Notes under the pieces: generated by a model
Told to the model about the DNA's origin: nothing
Seen by the model: the letters and a program-made list of their open reading frames with translations, nothing else
The model's database searches: none
Origin: Ancylostoma caninum
Taxonomy: Eukaryota > Nematoda > Chromadorea > Rhabditida > Ancylostomatidae
NCBI GenBank assembly: GCA_037903475.1
Contig: JBAJFG010000047.1
Coordinates: 2,146,001-2,210,000, forward strand
DNA length: 64,000 bases
Reading direction: 5' to 3'
Position numbers and translations under genes: made by a program
Part shown: positions 24,101 through 30,350 of the stretch, in pieces
How positions within the stretch are numbered: position 1 is the stretch's first letter
Layout: each line of letters starts with the position of its first letter

Positions 24101-26343
24101 CGTCAGTGGAGAAACATCCACAAACGACGCAAACCAATGAACGATCGCCATCCTGAGGAGGAGACCGAGCCGGCGGGCAGGATAATGAAGCTGTAATTAG
24201 CGAGCATTTAACATCGTTAACCGTCATTGCATTGCCACTGTAGACGATTAATATCTTACCAATACTACTCGGCAGTTCTTGGACAGCGTGGAGATGCTTG
24301 TCACTCTGCATATGAATACTCAAATTTCCTTTTGTGGTTGTGCTGTACTTGCAGAGTTCACATCTGAATTGATTCTGATGCTGACAAAAAAGGATAGAGC
24401 CAGTATGTCTAAATCAGGTAATGAGCCGTTAAGCAGCTCCAAACGGCTGAACTACACCTCCAATAGTGTCAGCGATTTAACTCCGTGGATGGCGACCGGC
24501 GTGGCCTCGAAGTCTCAGTTATCTTGACTTACCTATACGGCTTGTAACCACAGGAATAGCTCTCTCCTCGCGCAAGCTTCGGATGAACGCGATTCTCAGC
24601 ACAGTAGCCGCATTTCACCTGAAGTATTGGTGAAATGGAGTGGTAATTATTTTCTGTAAGAAAAGACAAATTTATTGTTCAGTTCGGAAACACCATATTA
24701 TTTGCGTGATTAAAAATCGGTTACTGTAGCTTCCATGAGGAAGGTTATTAATGGAACGAGAACACAGTCCCTTTCAGAGGCTACATGGCTTACTGAGATT
24801 ACCCAGGGTAAACCCGTTGACACTACAGGAATTTAACTATCATTAACACTGACGTCATGTACCCTGGGTAATCTTAATAATCGGCTGCATCCAGGCCCAG
24901 GATGAAGCGGATTGTGGCTTTTCGTGACGCCAAGTAATGCGCAGGTTCGCTCCAGGACCAGCAGCATATTTTGTGAGATGTGATATGCAGATGGGCACAT
25001 GTTCTAGAAAACATTGTATATGGGACCCGAAGGGAAGATGGATTCAAAATCGGAACAGATCAACAAGACGGGAGCAGGGGAATCTCGCGATCCACAAAAC
25101 CTGCTTACCCCCTCGTCCCCTCATTGGCCGAAAAGACCCATTGGAAATGCTTTTGAAGCGAAGGCCCTTTTCTACAGATTTCTCATTGGATGACATTGGT
25201 TTTTTCTTCCGGAGCGTGTGGTCCATAAATCATAAATTGGTTTGTTTACGTACCTCACTATCCGAATGCTTCTCTTTCATGTGAATCTCCAACGTTTCCT
25301 GATATTTGTAATGCCAGTTACACTTCGGGCATTTCAGCGTCTTCGATGAGTTTCTGAAATCAACCCATTCTATCTTTTCTTTCAGTATTTAATACATTTC
25401 CTTGAATAACAGTTGAGCCCCACCTCAAAGCTCCAGCTCCAGTGAGGTCGCCATACATGGAAAGATCCATGCCCAATGGGAATGGAGTAGCTGCATCCAG
25501 TGCCATTGGCGATGGACCTTCATGCATATCGACAGTACTGTTGAGAAGTCGTTCGAGATGGGCTTTTGGGGAATCAGATCCTGGAAAATACCCTGGAAAA
25601 TTGCATTGTACTGGATGGCACAGCAGGATCATGTGACCATGACATCTTCATATTTTCTTTTTTTCAATAATAATTTTCAAAAACGATAGTAAACTAGGCA
25701 CGAATTGGGTTAGAAATCAGTTATACCCACTATTTCCTTCACTTAAAAGTCGAAGGAGATCAGATGGATCCGTTGTAGGCGGCGTGTTCGTTGGCGATTC
25801 TGAAATTGAGATTTTCTCACATTGTGAGAACTAAACATAGCCATGGTTTGTATGTCGTCTCACAATGGTGCTTAAGAGGTGGTCACGGAAATCCGCCGCT
25901 TTTCTTAGTGCACTGCTGCTAAACTTCTTATACATACATTATATATGTAGAATCTGTAGAAATGCGCTTTCACTGCTTGCGTAAGCAAGATGTCATCGTG
26001 AGGGAATTGAAGATAGGACCTACTAATAATATCTACACTGGCAAACATCCATCTCTAGAAATAACGGGGGATCGTAGATGAAAAGTAGAGAGACTGCTAA
26101 AAAATGGATCCGGACGGCCGAAATAGTAAAAATAAGTTGATAAAACAGCGCCGGGCGGCCACTGATCTCCTAAGATTATTAAGAATTTTCAGATAGATTA
26201 CTTTTCCAGAACACATTCGAATAAAAAGATCTGATATCCATCAATGTACTCACCAACCATCATCCTCGATGGACCTGGCTGATTGCCGTCGAATGGCATC
26301 AACAACTGGTGCACGCCGAAGTCGGATGACATCAAGACTGCAT
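47..26343 (-). CDS. zfh-2: zfh-2/ZFHX3-like zinc-finger homeobox transcription factor, N-terminal part (multi-exon, 3' end outside window)
   Basis: I see twelve confident exons plus one probable exon, listed separately, whose phases agree at all junctions. The reading frame is 25580-25424, 25353-25254, 24618-24533 and so on down to 150-47. In order they encode fingers that match the ZFHX3/ZFHX4/zfh-2 family one after another: [12 protein letters not shown], the [17 protein letters not shown] linker, [17 protein letters not shown], a degenerate CVVC finger, the NLKANFQLH finger, the HIREG...IGN segment, and the CPLC finger. In this family the protein is a nuclear DNA-binding regulator used in neuronal and muscle differentiation (known of the family, not visible here). 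No homeodomain lies in the window; the gene runs off position 1. The start is uncertain: 26343 is an intron-type or trans-splice-type acceptor, and an in-frame ATG sits at 26332. Very long introns suggest embedded regulatory DNA. Confidence 0.93.
355..490. repeat. GCAAC/GTTGC-type repeat cluster
   Basis: The segment has several CGCAACGGCGAGCC and GCCGTTGC copies in both orientations, within 135 bp. It is part of a dispersed family described under findings. Confidence 0.6.
684..1222 (+). mobile_element. decayed mariner element, 539 bp
   Basis: Terminal inverted repeats begin (T/A)TGGGTTGGGCAATAAGTT and are flanked by TA on both sides (682-683 and 1223-1224), the Tc1/mariner target-site hallmark. 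Inside, the plus strand at about 903-1045 keeps scraps of the mariner N-terminal helix-turn-helix region: FYRGADAAQ, then SERKVRK, then NFSLEDVPF in shifted frames with stops. No DDD/DDE catalytic region remains, so it is a non-autonomous internal-deletion relic. Confidence 0.82.
3214..3412 (+). repeat. two-copy tandem repeat, unit about 98 bp
   Basis: GCAACGGCAAGCAC starts at 3214 and again at 3312. Each is followed by a similar course: CGCACACTAC, GGTGACGCCACG, CGTCCA, GGAGTCTAA and GAGAC(C). The copies have diverged by substitutions and small indels. Confidence 0.7.
3824..3889 (-). CDS. zfh-2: zfh-2-like exon 12: first half of a C2H2 finger
   Basis: The acceptor is tattttttgcag (AG at 3891-3890) and the donor is GTGGGT at 3823. 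The exon is 2 nt, 21 codons, 1 nt. It encodes [16 protein letters not shown]. The last A joins AA of exon 13 to give Lys, so the finger reads [22 protein letters not shown]-x2-C-x12-H-x3-H. The position corresponds to the CPYC finger of ZFHX3. Confidence 0.85.
3890..7564. other. zfh-2-like intron 11 (3.67 kb)
   Basis: No exon is recognised. It holds a GC-rich stretch around 4700-5010, a short GTTGC-type cluster at about 5180-5260, and a C10 tract at 6075-6084. ORFs of 100 codons near 5916-6272 overlap on both strands in the GC-rich part and look like chance. Confidence 0.6.
7565..7657 (-). CDS. zfh-2: probable zfh-2-like exon 11
   Basis: The donor is strong (gtaagt at 7564). The acceptor is weak (gaactctccaag, AG at 7659-7658) and is the reason for caution. 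The exon is 2 nt, 30 codons, 1 nt, the phase required between exons 10 and 12. Joined to exon 10 it places Ala then His exactly 12 residues after the second Cys, followed by VPDRC, which would make a C2HC finger. The rest ([20 protein letters not shown]) resembles the family only loosely. If wrong, another exon between 10366 and 3890 must supply the ligands. Confidence 0.5.
   Translation of the reverse strand, partial: HTFRIGVIQRVLPCKCIVLQAMRRCGDRGQ
7658..10366. other. zfh-2-like intron 10 (2.7 kb)
   Basis: It has a moderately GC-rich portion (8060-9130) with no clear exon. A 102-codon open frame on the plus strand (9781-10089) begins with ATG, but I do not recognise it. If exon 11 is wrong, the missing exon should be sought here. 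Confidence 0.55.
9781..10089 (+). CDS. unrecognised 102-aa ORF inside an intron, doubtful
   Basis: The frame starts at an ATG and is opposite in strand to the host gene. The product is moderately basic, with no signal peptide, membrane segment or motif I can name. A run such as [20 protein letters not shown] could form a helix. I see no splice signals or promoter of note. Chance or a decayed repeat is as likely as a nested gene. Confidence 0.12.
   Translation: MAPIFKHKRQPSDIYFLEQKLGFRYHSVFTYLWVVRELLPFAGLNLEKQCHCTILHNVAKKAREMLSAKLQNTLRSTQKFLFDKQGSLGSSGSQHFGDIVPS
10367..10488 (-). CDS. zfh-2: zfh-2-like exon 10: second half of a finger and start of the next
   Basis: The acceptor is acaatttcag (AG at 10490-10489) and the donor is gtaagt at 10366. 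The exon is 1 nt, 40 codons, 1 nt. Joined to exon 9 it completes C-x2-C-x12-H-x5-H with [11 protein letters not shown]. It then gives [17 protein letters not shown], the Cys pair of the following finger. That finger is interrupted by a 2.7 kb intron. Confidence 0.92.
10872..10981 (-). CDS. zfh-2: zfh-2-like exon 9: HIREG...IGN segment and first half of next finger
   Basis: The acceptor is ggtttctag (AG at 10983-10982) and the donor is gtgaga at 10871. The exon has 36 codons plus AG. VNHIREG follows exon 8 just as VAHIKEG follows the same finger in ZFHX3. [19 protein letters not shown] then parallels the vertebrate IGNPVHLKCNACD segment. The second half of the finger lies in exon 10. Confidence 0.9.
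12030..12375. repeat. palindromic TTACCC(n)GGGTAAAC repeats
   Basis: Five or more copies of a TTACCCAGGGTAAAC-like core are spaced roughly 55-75 bp apart, each near a GCAT-rich segment (CTGCATC or GATGCAT). The first copies run in one orientation and the last two (near 12288 and 12350) in the other. A related 100 bp copy lies at 24790-24885. Confidence 0.7.
12700..13060. other. GC-rich block with GCC/GTC trinucleotide run
   Basis: The block ends in an imperfect (GCC/GTC)n run near 12980-13035. Both strands stay open over about 130 codons because of composition. I regard it as non-coding, possibly regulatory. Confidence 0.35.
13416..13600. repeat. AGTGGCGGACGCAG-start repeat (hAT-like terminus), fragment
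   Basis: It starts AGTGGCGGACGCAGAAA and has GTCTCCGCCA about 50 bp on. The same two blocks occur at 42103-42190. The end is not clear here. Confidence 0.35.
14390..14640. promoter_or_regulatory. CpG-rich intronic island (candidate enhancer or internal promoter)
   Basis: Base composition jumps to very GC-rich within an AT-rich intron. It has repeated GGCCACGG, paired GCCGGCCGCCGCGTGGCC and GGCGGCGGCCACG (imperfect inverted repeat), a CCAAT box and CTCATTAGC/GATTAG homeodomain-like cores. No open frame of note. Its function is inferred from composition and position only. Confidence 0.3.
16336..16542. repeat. inverted-repeat element, 23 bp perfect arms
   Basis: The arm at 16336-16358 (GTGTGGGTCATGATGAGG then CAAAA) is repeated as an exact reverse complement at 16520-16542. 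The 161 bp between them is GC-rich. It is probably a small fold-back element or MITE. Confidence 0.7.
16570..16715 (+). repeat. GTTGCTGTGCCGTTGC minisatellite array
   Basis: Four to five copies of GTTGCTGTGCCGTTGCTCCA-like units occur, the last two (from about 16669) with a spacing of about 33 bp. It belongs to the same family as 45900-46030 and 50736-50985. Confidence 0.75.
21375..21515 (-). CDS. zfh-2: zfh-2-like exon 8: NLKANFQLH finger
   Basis: The acceptor is catcttttcag (AG at 21517-21516) and the donor is gtaggt at 21374. The exon has 47 codons and is phase 0 at both ends. It encodes [12 protein letters not shown] then [17 protein letters not shown], matching the vertebrate [20 protein letters not shown] finger (C-x2-C-x12-H-x5-H). 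It is separated from exon 7 by 2.55 kb and from exon 9 by 10.4 kb of intron. Confidence 0.96.
21516..24068. other. zfh-2-like intron 7 (2.55 kb)
   Basis: It contains a 33 bp direct repeat (21715-21747 and 23174-23206) and a GTTGC-type cluster at about 23430-23560. I see no exon. Confidence 0.6.
24069..24190 (-). CDS. zfh-2: zfh-2-like exon 7: degenerate CVVC finger (first half)
   Basis: The acceptor is aattacag (AG at 24192-24191) and the donor is gtaaga at 24068. The exon is 2 nt plus 40 codons, phase 0. A Pro-rich start is followed by [20 protein letters not shown] and HADK. This aligns with the vertebrate CAVCNKFTTDNL finger, with the Cys pair and first His kept and no clear second His. 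Only a 68-69 bp intron separates it from exon 6, so the finger that vertebrates carry between the two has no room here. Confidence 0.93.
24260..24363 (-). CDS. zfh-2: zfh-2-like exon 6: [11 protein letters not shown] finger
   Basis: The acceptor is caattcag (AG at 24365-24364) and the donor is gtaaga at 24259. The exon is 1 nt, 34 codons, 1 nt. It encodes [20 protein letters not shown] then DKH, a C-x2-C-x12-H-x5-H finger that is close to invariant in ZFHX proteins. It continues [10 protein letters not shown]. An upstream cag at 24382 is also open but gives the wrong phase. Confidence 0.97.
24533..24618 (-). CDS. zfh-2: zfh-2-like exon 5: HP(R/K)LARGES(Y)xCGYKPY linker
   Basis: The acceptor is atacttcag (AG at 24620-24619) and the donor is gtaagt at 24532. 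It encodes VKCGYC and then [17 protein letters not shown], the conserved linker between two fingers of the ZFHX family. The last AG joins A of exon 6 to form Arg, recreating KPYR-C. A second acceptor-like ttacag at 24655 would also be open but breaks the phase, so I did not use it. Confidence 0.96.
24790..24885. repeat. palindromic TTACCCAGGGTAA repeat pair
   Basis: GAGATTACCCAGGGTAAAC near 24798 is mirrored by GTACCCTGGGTAATCTTAA about 60 bp on. Both lie in intron 4 (24619-25253, 635 bp). It is the same motif as at 12030-12375. Confidence 0.65.
25254..25353 (-). CDS. zfh-2: zfh-2-like exon 4: first C2H2 finger
   Basis: The acceptor is gatttcag (AG at 25355-25354) and the donor is gtacgt at 25253. 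The exon has 1 nt plus 33 codons and ends in phase 0. It encodes [20 protein letters not shown] followed by KEKH. This is a C-x2-C-x12-H-x4-H finger nearly identical to the same position of ZFHX3/ZFHX4, and it is one of the strongest family anchors in the window. Confidence 0.96.
25424..25580 (-). CDS. zfh-2: zfh-2-like exon 3
   Basis: There are two in-frame acceptors, both ttttccag: exon start 25580, or 25592 which adds GYFP. The donor is at 25423-25422 (gtgggg) after AG. The sequence includes [20 protein letters not shown] and then a Pro/Met-rich stretch ending TGAGALR. The split AG joins A of the next exon to give Arg. No zinc finger is present here. In vertebrate ZFHX3 a further C2H2 finger precedes KTLKCPKC, and I do not see it in this exon. 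Confidence 0.88.
25731..25799 (-). CDS. zfh-2: zfh-2-like exon 2
   Basis: The acceptor is ctcaatttcag (AG at 25801-25800). The donor is GTGGGT at 25730, a weak but acceptable site chosen because it gives the required phase 1. The peptide is [22 protein letters not shown], a low-complexity Pro/Thr start followed by a short Leu-rich helix. The Leu-rich pattern (DLLRLLSE) resembles HLERLLNS in the next exon. An alternative donor one codon further would break the frame. Confidence 0.75.
25800..26253. other. zfh-2-like intron 1 (454 bp)
   Basis: AT-rich, with no exon or repeat of note. Confidence 0.6.
26254..26343 (-). CDS. zfh-2: zfh-2-like exon 1 (most 5' exon found)
   Basis: The acceptor is ttgttccag (AG at 26345-26344) and the donor is gtgagt (GT at 26253-26252). 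The exon has 2 nt, 29 codons, then 1 nt, and contains [19 protein letters not shown]. Its final G joins AA of the next exon to give Glu, so the phase is correct. The first bases after the acceptor are ATGCAGTCTTGA, a 3-codon ORF. The in-frame ATG is at 26332. If the spliced leader is added here, this could be the first coding exon. If not, an upstream exon ending in phase 1 is missing. I recognise no domain; the assignment rests on splicing and phase. Confidence 0.75.
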
Positions 26344-27044
26344 CTGGAACAAATCACCTACGAGCACTGCGCATTCACATCGTCAACATCGATAGTAGCC
26401 GCGCTTTGTACGTTCACGATAAAAAAAGCGTAATAATGAGGAATTGAAGGATGTGCAGGAGGAATGGTAGAAGGAAGGTTCGATTTGTGGTGAAAAAAAA
26501 AGAAAAATGCTATGATAAGGCGTTAATATGCGATGCAGTTATAAAGTGCCATGCGAATATTTAAGAAGTGAGGGTTGAATGGCCAAAGGGAGCTATGTAT
26601 GTTCCCATTCTTGTGTGTTCACCATTTTCAAGATAAAAATCCCATGATAGATAGTGTCATCAAATATCCTTGTAAAAGGAACGACCATACCACAGTAGTG
26701 CTGGCAATATCTCTTGGGCATGGATGTTCCATACACTCTGCCATGACACCGAGTCAGGATGTGTGAGTCACCCTTGTTGAAACTTCTCAACCTCACTGCC
26801 CTATATAAAAGTTGCCAGACAGCCAGCGAGGCGCTTCGAAAATTCCATCTTTACGTTATCTTTGATACGGTTGGAGGACTTCTCTAGTTTCGCCGTGTTC
26901 AACCAGAATTTAAGTCCATTGTCCTATCCACCTGTTTTGCCGTTTTAAGCATGTCTTCTTATTCGGTTCTCTTTCTGTCCTCCAAATATATTTGCGTACT
27001 GTTCTTCTTGTGATTTTTCCTGTATGGAGCACCTTGAGTGTATT

Positions 27045-27062
27045 CATAAATAAATAAATAAT
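27045..27062 (+). repeat. (AATA)n tail, possible LINE 3' end
   Basis: A run of about four ATAA units follows a decayed stretch. It resembles the tails at 61891-61923 and 38264-38286. The upstream coding relic is not clear. Confidence 0.3.
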
Positions 27063-27289
27063 CATTGAATCCCCGCCGTAGACAGCTGAAGATTTTCCAA
27101 GTTTTTGACGACCTCTACATCAAGGTAAATTCTACAATTAAAATTTGGATTTTTTCAGAAAAAATGATAATGATTCTCGTGGCGGAATTAATTAATTAAT
27201 TGTTAGTACATCACAATACATCACAGGGCGTCAAGACAGAAATAAAACCATGCTGTCTTTGTTTGTACACAAAAAAGACTAGAGCCACA

Positions 27290-27500
27290 TGAAAACAGCA
27301 GCACGTCGGCGTTGCGGCCTCAGCGACAACGCTACCGCTGCGGCGGCGCCACGGCAGAGCAACGTCATGACCGCAGAGGCGCAACACTGGGCCACACGGA
27401 GGCGACGTGGCGGAGTGCCGTCTTGACACGGCGCAGCAACACCGTGTCCGCGACAACGCAACGTGACGCCGCAACACAGCCATGCCGTGGCCATGGCGGT
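27290..27500. repeat. GC-rich GCAACAC/GCGACAACGC cluster
   Basis: This compact segment is dense in GCAACACNG, CGCAACGTGACG and CGACAACGC. Its composition creates open frames in several phases on both strands. It is probably the GTTGC family or a related repeat, not a gene. Confidence 0.45.
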
Positions 27501-28879
27501 GCAAAATTTGGTGCTCGACGAATTTTTCTCCTAGACCATATTTGAAGCCAAGCAAATCCCATAGTGGTAAAAGATTGAGCTGATGAGAAAAAATAAAATA
27601 ACGGATTGAGCACATACTGAATTGGGAGGTTTCCATGGATGGTAGGAGAAGATGGATTCCTTGCAAAGATTTGAATTTTTCCAAAAAAAAACAAGAAGTT
27701 TCCTCAACCTCAGAGGTAAAAAGAAAAGGGTAAACACCTGACAAGGGAGGAAAATGTTCGCCTAAATCGCAGATATAACGCGGAGAAGACAAAAATTTAA
27801 TTATCCCTAATTTGGAACAAGTTTCTACTTTAAGGTTTTCAAGTCCTGCAGAACAACATTTAAACGTTTGCATGTACTACCAGCTTGAATGCCTTCTCCT
27901 AACACGTACCGACCTCGAATTCTGAATTTTCATCCCAAATTCCTAGTAGAATTTTTTACGCGCAAAAGAAACTACAGGGATACTGCTAGCTTGCATGGAT
28001 GGAAGAAGCGAGAATTAGTCAATTAAAGGCAGCCAAATCTAGACTGAGTATCAAACGTGGCCGCTAATGGTGCTAATGAGTGGTAGGGCGCAAAAATGCA
28101 ATGGATCGCTATGCAAACAGTGCGTAATTAGCCGCAAATGGCTCAGATATGCATGATTTGGGGAAGCGAAATGAGGGACAGGAACAATAGAAGGAGATGT
28201 GCTATATTAAATTAAAGCAAGCATTGTTTCTGCTCCCACTCCTTTGCAACTATCTGAAATTTTGGTAGAAGGTAAATCTGGAAGAAAAACAAAGAAGATC
28301 TGTAGGCGAAAAATGAGAAATGTGGGAACCAGCTACTCTTCGATAGTGGAAAGCGGATCGATTTCTCTCCGAGATAATTAGCCGATCTGAAAGTACCGAA
28401 AATGTTTATAGCCAGCCTCCACATGTGTTAGCAATTAATTAGAGAGCCGCACAACGCGGCCCAACGACGGCGAGGGCCTGAAGTTCGCCACTGCCGCTAA
28501 TGGTGGCGATATACTAGGTAAATATAATACAGCAAGAAATATATTCTGTCAGAAGATTTCAAGATGAAATCCTGAGAAAGAGAAAAAGAAAAAAAAACTT
28601 CCTGAAGGACAGACATTTCTGAGGTCTGAGCTCCATAGGATAATATGATGAATTTTCAGTGGATACTCACCCAATAATGAGTTGCTAACTAAACTAGTTA
28701 GCTGAGTGCGATAATTAAAGATGGTACAAAAACTGCCTACAAAAAATTGCTCCGAGTTGTGAGCCAAATGAGTGCATCATCACGAAGAGCAGACATGTGG
28801 GGGGAGGGGAATACGTGATATAAGCTGCGATTTAGAGAATAACTCAGATGGGCACCCAAAGTAATGAATCGTCTTGATC

Positions 28880-29020
28880 GGCTAAGATATGTATCTCCAC
28901 GGCATCCCATGTAAATCCATCGTGCAAGTTCTTTCAGTGACACCGCCAAGTTAAGGGCGAATGATGTCGCTGAGCTAATATACTCCAGTACATCCTGCTC
29001 CAAAATAGAGGCGATAGGAT
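28880..29020 (-). other. candidate coding exon, unproven
   Basis: An open minus-strand frame contains the protein-like run VLEYISSATSFALNLAVSLK then ELARWIYMGCRGDTYL. The nearest acceptor-like site is ttttggagcag, just before GATGTACTG. Possible phase-1 donors exist but are weak. It is the right strand to be a 5' exon of the zfh-2-like gene, but I recognise no domain and chance is possible. Confidence 0.22.
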
Positions 29021-30194
29021 CTACCCACAACGATGTATGTATGCAATTGCTAGAAATGAACTATTCCATGTCTTTGGAAGGGTCTTAAGTGATTATAACT
29101 TCGTAAATTTTCTGGTGAATTTATCTTTACTTTTAGCAACGCTTTCGATAAATAATAAGGTTTCTCTTAAAGCAACATAGATTTATAGGGCAGCTTTCTG
29201 GAACACTCACCTTTGCTGACTGCATTAAATGTGATTATTTCAAATAGTGAATGAGAATACAGTAAGGTAGTAACGACGTAAGACCCTAAAAGAAATGTTC
29301 TAGTAATTTCTTCCTAGCCGCCCATGTTCAACAGAAGGGAACGAAGTGATTGTATAAAGCTCAAAACTAAAATAGAATGGTTGTGCAGCCATCACGATGT
29401 TACTAGTTATGTACATATGTGCAACGAAACTCCCGGCACACAGGTTGATCAGAATGAGGCCGACCGACTACAATACAAAGCTGGAGCTCGAAGTCGTTAG
29501 CTAGAACTACATAAAATTGCAGCCTGTGAACGTCGAGAAGCTCAAGATGCAGATGAAATGGCGACCGTGTCACTTCGGACCACCTGTGGGCAAAGTTTTT
29601 GCGATCGCAATTATCAAACATAACATCGGGGTGACAGCAGATGCGGAAGATGCTTTGAAGTCGCCGCGTTAAGCACGAGAATCCTCCCACTGCAGCGTGA
29701 GGTTTGAATAACTGTGCAGATGCAGGTGAGGACACGGTAGATTGGAAAAGCAGAGGCAGCAAGCGATTGGTAGATGCTAGTTGAGTTTACACATTAACGA
29801 GCTTTCACCAGGTGAGCTATCAAAGAAAAGGTATTGGTACCGTAGAAATGTTTAAAGAACTCCCATCATAAACTTGATGCAATCCCGAATAAAATTCTCC
29901 AGCAGAGAACTAAATTCCTAGAAAATGGCGGATATTATGATTCACTACTTCTCAAGCAACTTCAATTGCATTAATTCTAGCTGTTACAATAATGGAGCGT
30001 TAGTGGTGCCTACCGAAGGAAGTAACACTTGAAGATTTAGAGCAGATTTCACTAGATAGAGCAAAGTAGTAATAAGGCTATTAACCATTTTAGAGCACTA
30101 TTATTATAATGCCATATAAGGATGAATAAGATTTTTCTCCAGCAGTAGAAAGAAGCAAATCTAAGGGACAGAGTTTCTGTTGGATCACTCCTAA

Positions 30195-30350
30195 TATCAC
30201 AACGGCACAGCAACTTCATAAGGAGCTGCTGCACCGCCATGCGCAACGGCACTGCAACTCCATCGAGAGGCGCTGCACCGCATCGCGCAGCTATAGGGAG
30301 CCGCTATCTAAAGATGCAAAGTGATGCGCAACGGCACAGCAACTCTTCCT
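30195..30350. repeat. GCAACGGCAC/CAGCAACT repeat cluster
   Basis: There are three copies of GCAACGGCACAGCAACTNC, or variants, within about 150 bp. It is a GTTGC-family member. Confidence 0.6.

Noticed and set aside
24363..24382. Alternative acceptor for exon 6 giving HQNQF
   Set aside because: It would break the phase carried by exon 5. Using AG at 24365-24364 restores KPYR-C exactly.
24618..24654. Alternative acceptor for exon 5 (AG at 24655)
   Set aside because: It is open but changes the phase relative to exon 4. The 24620-24619 acceptor keeps the frame and the family alignment.
27211..27873. 220-codon minus-strand open frame
   Set aside because: Half of it lies in the GC-rich GCAAC repeat, where several frames and both strands are open. 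It does not look like a protein.
29403..29762. 119-codon minus-strand frame as a nuclease or receptor exon
   Set aside because: No recognisable motif. The splice sites do not fit the neighbouring exon phases.
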